From the NCBI GenBank assembly GCA_022825895.1, contig JAJDVX010000013.1, forward strand, positions 62,001 through 126,000: 64,000 nucleotides of DNA, read 5' to 3'. Positions 50,905 through 59,875 of this stretch are shown piece by piece (within the stretch, counting starts at the first letter, position 1; every line of letters starts with the position of its first letter). The translations under genes and the position numbers were made by a program. Source of the stretch: Chloroflexota bacterium (GTDB lineage Bacteria > Chloroflexota > UBA11872). Under the pieces are notes generated by a model that worked only from the letters and a program-made list of their open reading frames with translations, did no database searches and had not been told where the DNA came from.

Positions 50905-51807
50905 CTAGCCGTTCCGCCGCCTGGCTTCGACGGGCCCTCCGGGCGCGTGTCGCTCGGCCCCGTGCCCATGCCTTCCGTTGACGCTCGCCGACGGCGCGTG
51001 CGCCCGACCGTTGTCGGCCGGCTCGATCAGGCTGATGGCCAGCGATCCGGTCGCTGGATCGCGGTACACCGCCGACCGAACGCCAAAGGCCGACTCGATG
51101 ATGTCCGGGACTAGCACGTCTTCCGGCGCCCCTTCCGCCAGCACCCGCCCCCCGCTCAGCAACACCAACCGGTCGCAATACCGCGCCGCCATGCCCAGGT
51201 CGTGAATCGCCGCCACCGCCGTCAGCCCCTCGTCCACCAGCCGCCTCACCAGGTCCAGCACCCGCAGCTTGTGCAGCACGTCCAGGTTCGCCGTCGGCTC
51301 GTCCAGCAGCAGCACGCGCGGCTGCTGCGCCAGCGCCCGCGACACGAACACCCGCTGACGCTCGCCCCCCGACAGCGTATCCAGCGTTCGCTCGGCAAAC
51401 TCCTCCGTCTCCGTCAGCTCCATCGCCTCGCGCGCAATCGCCTCGTCGGCGGCGCCTTCAATCTCAAACCGTCCCAGGTGCGGATACCGCCCCATCAGCA
51501 CCAGTTCGCGCGCGGTAAACCCATGCGTATACGGCGCGATCTGCGGCACCAGCGCCATCCGCGCGGCGACATCCCTGGCCGGGATGGACTCAAGCTCCTC
51601 GCCCTCCAGCCATACCGCCCCTTCCTGCGGCTGCAATACGCCCGCAATGGCGCGGAGAAGCGTTGACTTCCCCGCGCCATTCGGGCCGATCAGACCGACC
51701 AGTTGACCCTGGTCCGCGTGCAGCCGCACGCGTTCGAGCAGCGCCTTCGCCTCGACCCGGAAGTCGAGATCGTCCGCCCGGATAGACGCCGCCCGTCCAG
51801 TCTGCAT
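50905..51807 (-). CDS. btuD: Cobalamin/iron-chelate ABC transporter ATPase
   Basis: 300 residues. Walker A GPNGAGKST at 41-49, the signature LSGGERQR at 145-152, Walker B VLLLDEP at 165-171 and the switch His in AAIHDLGM are intact. The family is FepC/BtuD (COG1120). A C-terminal extension of about 60 residues (His/Arg/Gly-rich) is not part of the conserved domain. Context with riboswitch, BtuC, BtuF and cob genes makes corrinoid the substrate. Confidence 0.9.
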   Translation of the reverse strand: MQTGRAASIRADDLDFRVEAKALLERVRLHADQGQLVGLIGPNGAGKSTLLRAIAGVLQPQEGAVWLEGEELESIPARDVAARMALVPQIAPYTHGFTARELVLMGRYPHLGRFEIEGAADEAIAREAMELTETEEFAERTLDTLSGGERQRVFVSRALAQQPRVLLLDEPTANLDVLHKLRVLDLVRRLVDEGLTAVAAIHDLGMAARYCDRLVLLSGGRVLAEGAPEDVLVPDIIESAFGVRSAVYRDPATGSLAISLIEPADNGRAHAPSASVNGRHGHGAERHAPGGPVEARRRNG

Positions 51808-51810
51808 CGT

Positions 51811-53019
51811 CTACGACCCCGCCAGGCTGAACGCCGGGCTCTCGGAGTCGCCCAGCGCATCCGGCCACAGAATCCGCGCCAGGTCTTCCGCTCCCCGGAT
51901 ATTCCAGTACGACAGCGTCGTGAAGTGCTTGCCTTCCACCAGGTACACGGCCTCGTTCTTGACCGCCGGTAGCTCGGCCAGCGCCTCATTCTCCAACAGG
52001 CTCTGTCGGAACTCCGCGGCCCCGAACTCCAGCGGCTGCGCGATCACAATGACTTCGGGATTCATCGCAATCACACCTTCCAGGCTCGTCGTCTGATTCC
52101 CCTCGATCCCGGCCTCTGCGGCCACGTTCAGGCCGCCCGCAGCGGAGATCACCCCGCCTTCCGTCGAGTCCGTGCCCGCCGTCCAGATCTTGTCGCCAAA
52201 CTGCGTCAGCGCCAGCACGCGCGGTCGGGTCTCCACCTCGCCGGTCACCGCGATCAGGGCCTCGTACCGCTCGCGAACCTCCGCCGCGAACGCAACCGCC
52301 CGCTCCTCTTCCCCATAGATGTAGCCCATCAGCAGGATGTTGCTGATCCGTTCCTCGGGTCCCTGCCTGAGCTCCGTCTGAATCACCGGAATCCCGGCCG
52401 TGGACAGCGCCGCGACTCCGTCCGCCGAAAAGAACGGGCTCGTCACGATGATGTCCGGTGCCTGCGCAATAATCGTCTCCGGATCGCGCGAAATCTCGGT
52501 CGTTTCCCGCAGCAGGTCGGCCACGTTCGAATACGTCGCGTCCTTCGACGATCCGCCCACCGCCACCAGCCGCTCCAGCGGAACGATCGCCAGCGTCATC
52601 TCGTCGTGCCCCACCGACGCCGTGATGATGCGCAGCGGCTTCGCCGCAATGCTCACCACCCCGTTCAGCCCCTCCACCTCGCGCGGCCAGCCGAAGTTCG
52701 TCGGATCAACGATCCCGCGCACACCCTGGAACGCCTCCGCAAACGCCGGTGCCGCCGGCGTCGCTTCCTCGGTCGCCGCCGGCTCCGGCGTGGCGTCAGG
52801 CGTTGCGGTCGCCGCTGGCCTGGCCGCCTCGGTTGGCTGAACCGTCGGCGCGGCCTCCTGCGTCCGCGTTGGCTCGGCGGTCGCTGTCGGCGACGCCTCA
52901 GCGGGCGCTGCCGTCGCCGCCGGCGCTGGAGCCTCGGCTTCCGTCCCGCAGGCCGTCAGGGCCAGCACAAATGCAATGGCCAGAATCGGCCGCACGACAA
53001 AGCTACGAAGTCCCTGCAT
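51811..53019 (-). CDS. btuF: Corrinoid-binding lipoprotein of ABC transporter (BtuF-like)
   Basis: 402 residues from ATG 53019; a GTG at 53055 overlapping the btuC stop (GTGA) is an alternative 414-residue start. I prefer 53019 because AAAGGA lies just upstream and the protein then begins with a compact lipoprotein signal MQGLRSFVVRPILAIAF ending in LTAC (lipobox, Cys24). A Pro/Ala/Thr linker of about 65 residues follows. The periplasmic-binding-protein domain (COG0614) has two lobes: GVVSIAAKPLRIITASVGHDEM and TSPFFSADGVAAL, then the long connecting helix. It delivers cobalamin or cobinamide to BtuC. Confidence 0.88.
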   Translation of the reverse strand: MQGLRSFVVRPILAIAFVLALTACGTEAEAPAPAATAAPAEASPTATAEPTRTQEAAPTVQPTEAARPAATATPDATPEPAATEEATPAAPAFAEAFQGVRGIVDPTNFGWPREVEGLNGVVSIAAKPLRIITASVGHDEMTLAIVPLERLVAVGGSSKDATYSNVADLLRETTEISRDPETIIAQAPDIIVTSPFFSADGVAALSTAGIPVIQTELRQGPEERISNILLMGYIYGEEERAVAFAAEVRERYEALIAVTGEVETRPRVLALTQFGDKIWTAGTDSTEGGVISAAGGLNVAAEAGIEGNQTTSLEGVIAMNPEVIVIAQPLEFGAAEFRQSLLENEALAELPAVKNEAVYLVEGKHFTTLSYWNIRGAEDLARILWPDALGDSESPAFSLAGS

Positions 53020-53051
53020 CGAAACCACGAGTCCTTTCAAATGGCCGCGCC

Positions 53052-54131
53052 TCACAGCGCATGGGCCTGCCGCTTATTCCGAATCAGCAACAAGACGAAA
53101 AACGGCGCCCCCACGAAAGCCGTCAGAACGCCAACCCGAAACTCCGCCGGCTGGATAATCGTCCGCGCAAACGTGTCCGCCACCACCACGAACACCGCCC
53201 CCGCAATCGCGCTCAGCGGAATCAACACCCGGTGATCCGGGCCCAGCACCAGCCGCAGGATGTGCGGCGTCACTAGTCCCACAAAGGCGATCGTCCCGCT
53301 CACCGCCACCGCCGCCCCGGTCGCCAGTGCGGCCGCCGCCAGCAGCACCACCCGCGTTACACCTACGCGCACCCCCAGGGCCTGCGCCTCGTCGTCGCCC
53401 AGCATCAGCAGGTTCAGGTCGCGCGCCCTTAGCAGGATCACCACCGTCGCCCCCACGATCAGCGGCGCCGAAATCTGCACGTGCTCCCACGCCCGCGAAT
53501 CCAGCCCCCCCGCCAGCCAGAACAGGATCTCCCGCAGCGCCTCGTTATCCGGCAGCAGGATCACGATCGCCGAAATCACCGCCCCCAGGAACGCATTCAC
53601 CGCCACCCCCGCCAGCAGCAGCGTCGCCATCGAAAAGTGCCCGCCAGCCGCCGCGATCCCATACACCAGGAACGTCGCCCCCACCGCGCCCACGAACGCA
53701 AACGACGGCAGCGCCAGGAAAAACAGCCCCGTCAGCCCCGTGGCGATCGCGATCACCGCCCCCAGCGCCCCGCCCGCCGAGACCCCGATAATCCCGGGAT
53801 CCGCCATCGGATTGCGGAACAGCCCCTGCATCGTCGCCCCGGCCACCGCCAGCGCCATCCCCACGAACGCGCCCACCAGGATCCGCGGCAGCCGGATCTG
53901 CTCGATCACCAGCTGCTCCGTGCGCCCCACCTCCGCAACGTCCAGGCCCACGAACGACAGCACGATCGCCGCCACCTGCCCAACGGGGATTTCAACCGGC
54001 CCAAGGCTCAGCGAGACCAGCGACGCGAGAACAACCAGCCCGCCCAGCGCAACCCCGCCCACCGCAAGGCGCGCGGAAACGCCGGCCCGTCGGAGTGAAC
54101 GCACCGAAACCGGTCCAGCGGCCTCTCGCAA
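53052..54131 (-). CDS. btuC: Corrinoid ABC transporter permease (FecCD/BtuC family)
   Basis: 359 residues, about ten membrane helices. RLPRILVGAFVGMALAVAGATMQGLFRNPMADPGIIGVSAGGALGA and the SGTIAFVGLVTPHILRL loop with the following GPDHR are diagnostic of the FecCD family. TTG 54131 is the start: GGAGG stands 6 nt upstream and no better start exists in frame. It is the first gene of the cobalamin operon, about 105 nt downstream of the riboswitch. Confidence 0.92.
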   Translation of the reverse strand: MREAAGPVSVRSLRRAGVSARLAVGGVALGGLVVLASLVSLSLGPVEIPVGQVAAIVLSFVGLDVAEVGRTEQLVIEQIRLPRILVGAFVGMALAVAGATMQGLFRNPMADPGIIGVSAGGALGAVIAIATGLTGLFFLALPSFAFVGAVGATFLVYGIAAAGGHFSMATLLLAGVAVNAFLGAVISAIVILLPDNEALREILFWLAGGLDSRAWEHVQISAPLIVGATVVILLRARDLNLLMLGDDEAQALGVRVGVTRVVLLAAAALATGAAVAVSGTIAFVGLVTPHILRLVLGPDHRVLIPLSAIAGAVFVVVADTFARTIIQPAEFRVGVLTAFVGAPFFVLLLIRNKRQAHAL

Positions 54132-54235
54132 ATCCTGCCTCCAGCAAACCTCCGCTGAAGGTCAAGGCTTCCGTCGGCCAGGCCCTGTGACCCGACTCCG
54201 AGGAACCCTCTCTTAAAGCGGAGAGCGGTCACCTC

Positions 54236-54400
54236 TCGTTCAGGCAGGTCTCCTGGCTTACGGGCGTGGGTTTGTCGCCGGCCCCTTCCCGTCGATTCCC
54301 TCGACAGTGGGCCCCGGCCCCGAAATCCCGCTTACAGTGGCGCTACCGCGGCGGATTCTCACCGCCTTCCCTATTCTCCCTGGGACGGGCACCTGAACGA
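54236..54400 (-). ncRNA. Cobalamin riboswitch
   Basis: On the minus strand the B12 box AAGCCAGGAGACCTGCCTG spans 54259-54241, preceded by the core with GGGAAGGCGGTGAGAATCC near 54370 and GCCACTGTAAGCGGG near 54335. Order and spacing match AdoCbl riboswitches. The 5' flank TTCAGGTGCCC and the 3' end CTGAACG can pair to close the element. It lies between the promoter at 54431-54459 and btuC, and should repress the whole operon when corrinoid is plentiful. Confidence 0.95.
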
Positions 54401-54430
54401 ACGATGCGTAACTAAATTCAATCGGCCGAA

Positions 54431-54459
54431 AGTGTTCCCCCACCCCCGCCCCCTGTCAA
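54431..54459 (-). promoter_or_regulatory. Sigma70-like promoter of the cobalamin operon
   Basis: On the minus strand TTGACA (54459-54454) is followed after exactly 17 nt by AACACT (54436-54431), a perfect -35 and a weak -10. The expected start of transcription is about 25 nt before the riboswitch. Confidence 0.55.
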
Positions 54460-54474
54460 GCCCCACCCATCCCC

Positions 54475-54666
54475 TCTTGTCATCCCGACGGTACTCCGAG
54501 GGATCTCGCCTTCTCTTCTCCCCCTCATCCCAACGGTCCCCCGAAAGCCTGCCCTGAGCCTGCCGTCTTTTCTTGTCATCCCGACGGTACTCCGAGGGAT
54601 CTCGCCTTCTCTTCTCCCCCTCATCCCGACAGTACCCCGAGAGCCTGCCCTGAGCCTGTCGAACGG
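54475..54666. repeat. Two tandem copies of a 96-bp unit
   Basis: The block beginning TCTTGTCATCCCGACGGTAC at 54475 recurs at 54571, giving a 96-bp period. The first part (about 57 bp) is near-identical; the second halves are diverged. Each unit ends in a CCTGCCCTGAGCCTGYCG element, which also occurs elsewhere in the window. No coding sequence is seen. Confidence 0.8.
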
Positions 54667-54728
54667 GGATCTCGCCTTCACTCTTCCTCTTCTCCCCTCC
54701 CCCGTCCTCGTCCTTCTCGCCTCTCGCT

Positions 54729-54746
54729 CCTCTCAGCTCACTCCTT
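54729..54746 (+). repeat. Dispersed CT-rich intergenic repeat, copy 2
   Basis: CCTCTCAGCTCACTCCTT, identical to the copy at 54824 and, on the other strand, to the core at 5728. It is embedded in a pyrimidine-rich tract at 54690-54850. Confidence 0.6.
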
Positions 54747-54823
54747 CCCCACTCCCCCTTTGTGCCTCTTCGTGTCCTTCGTGGACCATTCCCTCCCGTC
54801 CGCCTCTTCTCTCAACGCTCACG

Positions 54824-54841
54824 CCTCTCAGCTCACTCCTT
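54824..54841 (+). repeat. Dispersed CT-rich intergenic repeat, copy 3
   Basis: An exact 18-bp match to the copy at 54729, 95 bp apart. The remaining gap from 54850 to the R-M gene at 55116 holds no gene I can support apart from an 18-codon frame at 55035. Confidence 0.6.
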
Positions 54842-55115
54842 CCTCAACCCGCCACCCATGGCAACCAACCCTGACCAATTCCCCCCATCCGCCGCTCGGC
54901 ACCCGACATTCATGAAGATTCAACAATGACATGGCAAGGATCATGAAGATTCCCTAATATCCCCCTTCGAGCACCGGGAAGGCACCCCCTCCCGACTGCA
55001 TGAATCGTCGAGGGCGGCGACGAAAGGGCGGATCATGGCAGTCACGTTTGCGGACCTGCTCGACCAATTACAGACCCAGTCACGCCCCTAGCCAGCAAGC
55101 GCCCGTTCAAGCTCG

Positions 55116-57926
55116 ATGCCATCCCGTCCCGAAACCATCCGCGAAGAAGCCGCCAACGTCCTTCTCGCCCAAATCCTCCGCGACCACGGCCTCGCCGCCC
55201 GCGCCGAGCGACGCAGCCGTGGCCGAGCGCCCGACATCAGCGTTGACCTGCGCACCGGCCTCGCCATCGTCGAGTGCAAGTGGGACGGCGGTCGCACCCT
55301 TCTCGAAGACCAGCTCAATGGCCGCCTGACCGACTTTCCCCACGCCCTCGGAACCTTCGGCGTTCTCTATCCCGGGCAGCTCCGGCACGCCGAAGACACC
55401 AGGGCCGGCCACGAAACCGCCGACCTTCAGTGGTGGCTGCACGGCTCCCGCGGCGCGGCGCGCACCCAGCCGTCCATCCGGCACGGCTCCGTCCGCGAAC
55501 TCGCCGATGAGCTACGCGCCTTTCCCCTGGACCTCGAAGGCGTCGACCAGGTGGCAGCAGCCGCCACCGTCGTCGGGCACGCCCTCCTCGCGGCTGCCGG
55601 TCCAATCGCCGCGCACGCCCGCCTGGCCCGCCGCGTCGCCGACATCATCGCCAAGACCGACCAGGAAAAAGACCGCGCCGCCGCCCTGCGCATCGGCTGC
55701 CTCGTCCTCTTCAACGCCCTCGCCTTCCAGGACCGCCTCGCCACCGCGAACGACGATGTACCCACCGTCAGCGAGGCCCTCCGCCGGGGCGTCTCCGGCC
55801 TCCGCACCGGCTGGCACTACATCTGCAAGCAGATCGACTATGTGCCTGTTTTCGAACTCGCCCTCGAAATCCTCGACGTCCTCATCGACGGCCCCGAAGA
55901 AACCCGGCAACCCGTCATTGAATCCTTGCTCGACGCCGTCCGGCGCACCCGCAAGGTCGAGGGCCACGACCTTTCCGGCCGCCTTTTCCACACGCTGCTA
56001 ACCGACGCCAAGTTCACCGGCGCCTACTACACCTCCGTCCCCGCCGCCACCCTGCTGAGTCGCCTGGTCTTTCAAGAATGGCCGGCGGACGTGGACTGGC
56101 GCGACCACGAATTGCCCGGTTCCCTCAACGTCGCCGATCTCGCCTGCGGCACCGGCACCCTCCTCATGGCCGTCGCCGCCGAAGCCGAACGCCGCCACCG
56201 CGAGGCCGGCGGAACCCGCTCCGCCGATCTCCACAAGGCCATGGTCGAGGAGGCGCTGCACGGCTACGACGTCCAACTCTCCGCCGTCCACTTCGCCGCC
56301 ACCAGCCTCGCCATGCTCAACCCCGCGATTCAGTTCGACCGCATGAACCTCAGCGTCATGTCGCTGGGCGCGGAAGGCTCAGAGATATCGCTCGGCTCCC
56401 TCGACTTCTTGGAATCCGACTCAGTCGCCGTTCAGTTCGCCCTCTCGCCCACGGACATGGGCATCGCCACGCTGGACCGGGCCCGGATCTCCGGTCGCGG
56501 CCCCCGCGGTGCATCGCAGGGCGAGTCCGTCACCTTGCCGGACCTCGATCTCGCCATCATGAACCCGCCGTTCACCCGCTCGGTCGGCGGCAACCTGCTA
56601 TTCGGCAGCCTTCCGACTCGCGAACGTCGCAGGCTTCAGACCGAACTGTCGCGCCGCCTGACATCCCACCAGGCGTCCGCGACTGCTGGACTCGGCGCAG
56701 CCTTCGTAGCCGCGGCCTCGCCGAGACTTCGGCCGGGCGAAGGTCGCCTGGCCCTCGTGCTCCCCGCCACCGTCTGCACTGGCCCCTCCTGGCAACAGAC
56801 CCGCGACCTCATCCAGCGCGACTTCGTCCTCGACGCGGTTATTACTTCCCATGACCCGAGCCGCTGGAACTTCTCCGACAGCACGTCCCTCTCCGAAGCC
56901 CTCCTCATCGCCACCCGCCGTCCTGAGAAACCTGCGGCCACCGAACATCGCACCACCTTCGTAAACCTCTGGCGCAACCCCAGCGGCGTGCTGGACGCTC
57001 ACCGCCTAGCGGGAGCCATCGCTACCACAACCCCGGCCGGACTCGAAGACACGGGTACCGCTCTGATTCAAGTCGATGGACGCCACGTAGGCGAAGTCGT
57101 CTCCTTCCCTGAATCAAGGCTGGTCGGCAGACAGTGGGCAGGCGTCCAGTTCGCCCGCGCCGACCTGCTGCGCAGCGCACTCTGCCTTCTGGACAGCAGC
57201 GAAGTTTGGGTGCCAGGTGGGGGAAGCACCACTGAAGTTCCGCTCTGTCGACTCACCGACCTCGGTCAGATCGGCCCTGACATTCGCGATGTCAGGGATG
57301 GCTTCGAACCTACGGACGCCGTGACCGCATATCCGATGGCTGAGAGTCACGACACCGAGAAGCGAAAGCGTCTCGCGGTTGAACCGGACAGGTATTTGGC
57401 TCCACTTGCCGAACCACGCCGGGGTCGCCGTCTGAAGAGGCCCGATCAGCTATGGCCAAAGGCGGGACAGCTCTTGCTAGCGGAGCGTCTTCGCCTGAAC
57501 ACGTGTCGAGTCGCCGCAATGTTCTCTAGCACCTCCGTGCTGTCGAACGTCTGGTGGCCTGTTCGGGCCGAAATCCGTGTCCATGAGAAGAGTCTTGCCC
57601 TTTGGATCAACAGCAGCCTCGGCTTGCTCACGCTGCTGGCTACGCGTAACACCACCCAGGGCAGCTGGGTGAAGTTCAAGAAGGCTGATCTAAAGGAATT
57701 GCCCGTGCTTGACATCCGCGCACTCTCCCCATCCCAGCTTCAGCGTCTCTCCGACCTCTTCGACCAGATGACCGACGCCGAGTTCCACCGCCTCCCCGCC
57801 ATGCACCACTGCGCCGCCCGCCGCCACCTCGACAAATCCCTCGCCAAAATCCTCAACCTCCCCAACCTCACCACCCTCCGCCACCTCCTCGCCACCGAAC
57901 CCACCATCTCCAACCAAAGGCTGTGA
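55116..57926 (+). CDS. Fused nuclease-adenine methyltransferase restriction-modification protein (type IIG-like)
   Basis: 936 residues. The N-terminus carries a PD-(D/E)xK-type nuclease pattern: PD40 in RAPDISVD and E53-C-K55 in IVECKW. A helical connector follows (about 140-295). The N6-adenine methyltransferase domain has motif X-like TGAYYTS at 301-307, motif I ADLACGTGTLL at 340-350 and motif IV NPPF at 483-486. The C-terminal third should contain the target-recognition domain. This single-chain nuclease-methylase-specificity order is that of type IIG/IIL enzymes. It precedes an ImmA/IrrE-PIN pair, together forming a small defence island. The recognition sequence cannot be predicted. Confidence 0.85.
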   Translation: MPSRPETIREEAANVLLAQILRDHGLAARAERRSRGRAPDISVDLRTGLAIVECKWDGGRTLLEDQLNGRLTDFPHALGTFGVLYPGQLRHAEDTRAGHETADLQWWLHGSRGAARTQPSIRHGSVRELADELRAFPLDLEGVDQVAAAATVVGHALLAAAGPIAAHARLARRVADIIAKTDQEKDRAAALRIGCLVLFNALAFQDRLATANDDVPTVSEALRRGVSGLRTGWHYICKQIDYVPVFELALEILDVLIDGPEETRQPVIESLLDAVRRTRKVEGHDLSGRLFHTLLTDAKFTGAYYTSVPAATLLSRLVFQEWPADVDWRDHELPGSLNVADLACGTGTLLMAVAAEAERRHREAGGTRSADLHKAMVEEALHGYDVQLSAVHFAATSLAMLNPAIQFDRMNLSVMSLGAEGSEISLGSLDFLESDSVAVQFALSPTDMGIATLDRARISGRGPRGASQGESVTLPDLDLAIMNPPFTRSVGGNLLFGSLPTRERRRLQTELSRRLTSHQASATAGLGAAFVAAASPRLRPGEGRLALVLPATVCTGPSWQQTRDLIQRDFVLDAVITSHDPSRWNFSDSTSLSEALLIATRRPEKPAATEHRTTFVNLWRNPSGVLDAHRLAGAIATTTPAGLEDTGTALIQVDGRHVGEVVSFPESRLVGRQWAGVQFARADLLRSALCLLDSSEVWVPGGGSTTEVPLCRLTDLGQIGPDIRDVRDGFEPTDAVTAYPMAESHDTEKRKRLAVEPDRYLAPLAEPRRGRRLKRPDQLWPKAGQLLLAERLRLNTCRVAAMFSSTSVLSNVWWPVRAEIRVHEKSLALWINSSLGLLTLLATRNTTQGSWVKFKKADLKELPVLDIRALSPSQLQRLSDLFDQMTDAEFHRLPAMHHCAARRHLDKSLAKILNLPNLTTLRHLLATEPTISNQRL

Positions 57927-58102
57927 CTACGAGATGGCCTAGAGCTTCAGCCCGCAAGCGCAACACTTGAGTCGCGACCAACCCACACCTCTCGAGCGCC
58001 GCGACCACAACGACTCGATCCGCTGATTTCGCATGAAGGGCCCTCGGACCAGCACGCCGCTCGGTATCCTCGCGGAACCGCAACTACTCCCTAACCAACC
58101 CC

Positions 58103-59260
58103 ATGCCCCGCGCCACCTACATTCCGATCACCGGTGCGGTGTTGCGCTGGGCCATCAATGAGAGCGGCCTCTCGGATAGCCAGTTCGCAAGCAAGGTCCG
58201 CACGGATCCAGACGAGGTCCAGGCCTGGATCGACGGTGAGTCCCAGCCCACCAAGACCAAATTCAACGCCATCGTCCGCACCCTGCGACGCCCCAGCGCC
58301 GCATTCTTCCTGCCCGAGCCGCCGCAGCACCTCAACCTGCCGCCGCCCTTGCGCCGATCGGTTGGCGCCAGAAGCCGGGCGCTCGACCCTAAGGAGCTAC
58401 GAGAGATCCGTTGGGCGCGACGCCTCCAACAACTCGTCGCGCACCTGCGCACGGAGGATGCAACGGCCGCCTCCGACATTCCCCGATTCGAGCTTTCCGA
58501 CTCACCAAGCCGCGCCGCTCGCGTCTTTCGGAGCCAACTGGACGTTCCACTCGATCTCCAGAAGCAATGGCCCAATCCCAGTGCGGCCTTCAACGGCTGG
58601 CGTGAGGCGGTGGAAGCTACTGGCGTCGTCGTGCTCCTTTTGCAACTTGGCCCCGACGCCATCCGTGGCTTCGCTCTGTGGAGCGATGCCGCCCCACTCG
58701 TCGCCGTCAATACAACCTTCATCCCCCAGGCCCGCGCCTTCACGCTGTTTCACGAGGTCGGTCACTTGCTGCTCCGCCAGGACGCCGCGTCCGACGAACA
58801 CGTTGGCCGAAACCGGCGCTTGGCCACTGGATATCGAGTGGAACGCTGGTGTGAGCGCATGGCTGCGGCCACGCTGCTGCCCGCGTCTGCCGTTCGCTCC
58901 GCCGTACCGACGGCAATGTCCGCGGAAGAGGCGTACCCAAGCGCCCGCATGCTCGCCGGCCGCCTTAAGGTCAGCGTTCGTGCCGCCGCAATCCGCCTGA
59001 TCGAGCTAGACCTAGCTCCGAGCGATCTCTACGGCCACGTCGTGAGCCAGTCTGGCCGACTCGACCGGCGCCAGACACGTGGCGGTGGCGGCGGGCGTAC
59101 CGCCGCCCAAACCCGTATTGCACAAGTCGGTCAGTCGGCCGCTCGCCGAATCGTCCAGGCTGTGACCGCCAACCGGCTCTCCGAACGCGACGCCCGCGAC
59201 GTCCTGAGACTCGGCGGCCAGGGCTTCCAGGACTTCGCCTCCCTGGCGGAAGCCAGCTAG
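58103..59260 (+). CDS. HTH-ImmA/IrrE family metallopeptidase
   Basis: 385 residues. Residues about 8-75 form an XRE-like helix-turn-helix (LRWAINESGLSDSQFASKV, then VQAWIDGESQPTKTKFNAI). The Zn-peptidase domain of COG2856 has H217-E-V-G-H221 in FTLFHEVGHLLL, with a downstream Glu in CERMAAATLLP as probable third ligand. Such proteins cleave repressors (ImmA) or regulate DNA-damage genes (IrrE) and are common partners of toxins. Its stop is 9 nt before a PIN-domain gene, a pairing known for DUF4411, so it likely acts as the antitoxin or regulator. Confidence 0.9.
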   Translation: MPRATYIPITGAVLRWAINESGLSDSQFASKVRTDPDEVQAWIDGESQPTKTKFNAIVRTLRRPSAAFFLPEPPQHLNLPPPLRRSVGARSRALDPKELREIRWARRLQQLVAHLRTEDATAASDIPRFELSDSPSRAARVFRSQLDVPLDLQKQWPNPSAAFNGWREAVEATGVVVLLLQLGPDAIRGFALWSDAAPLVAVNTTFIPQARAFTLFHEVGHLLLRQDAASDEHVGRNRRLATGYRVERWCERMAAATLLPASAVRSAVPTAMSAEEAYPSARMLAGRLKVSVRAAAIRLIELDLAPSDLYGHVVSQSGRLDRRQTRGGGGGRTAAQTRIAQVGQSAARRIVQAVTANRLSERDARDVLRLGGQGFQDFASLAEAS

Positions 59261-59269
59261 AGGCCGTAC

Positions 59270-59806
59270 GTGCCAAGCCCGGTTTATGTCATTGATGCAA
59301 GCTCGCTCATCAACACGAAGCGCTACATCAAACCGAACCGCCAGTGGGATTTCTTTAACGAAACACTGACGGGAATGGTCCACGGCGGCGAACTGCTCAT
59401 CGTTCCGCAAGTTGAGACTGAGTGCGGCAAAGTGCGTCATCCCGACGTACCCGGCACCTGGGCGCTTGCAAAGGCCAGGCTGTCTCCAGCCGACAGAGAC
59501 CCTAGCCCGCAGACAGTGAGGCTCATTCTGTCCGCTTGGCCCGAGCTGATCGATCCCGACGGCGAGGCAGAGCAAGCTGACCCGTACGTCGTCGCCCGAG
59601 CACTCGAGCTTCAGGACAGCCTTCAGGATGTCCGTGTGGTGACAGACGACACCACAAGCCGCCTACCTGCAAAGGCATCCATTGCCCAAGTCTGCGACGA
59701 CTACGAAATCCCCTGGATCACGCTAGGCGGATTCCTTGGATCCGATCATCTCGATCTCCCCCGCAACTACCTCACGCCAGAGGGCCGCAGAGAGTCCCCG
59801 AGCTAG
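59270..59806 (+). CDS. DUF4411-type PIN-domain protein, putative toxin nuclease
   Basis: 178 residues from GTG 59270, 9 nt after the ImmA/IrrE stop with GAGG upstream. YVIDASSLIN (Asp9), VETEC (Glu49/Glu51), DPYVVA (Asp104) and VVTDD (Asp126/127) give the acidic quartet of PIN nucleases. The order and length agree with DUF4411. PIN proteins usually cleave RNA. With the upstream HTH-metallopeptidase it forms a two-gene toxin-antitoxin-like module, next to an R-M gene. Confidence 0.85.
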   Translation: MPSPVYVIDASSLINTKRYIKPNRQWDFFNETLTGMVHGGELLIVPQVETECGKVRHPDVPGTWALAKARLSPADRDPSPQTVRLILSAWPELIDPDGEAEQADPYVVARALELQDSLQDVRVVTDDTTSRLPAKASIAQVCDDYEIPWITLGGFLGSDHLDLPRNYLTPEGRRESPS

Positions 59807-59875
59807 ACGCCAGCGACGCCGACACAGGCGTCAGGTTCCACCACACCACACCGCCCTCGTGACGCAGTCGTCCCC

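Noticed and set aside
54475-54666. Possible CRISPR array
   Set aside because: Only two units with a 96-bp period and no uniform short repeat/spacer structure; no cas genes.
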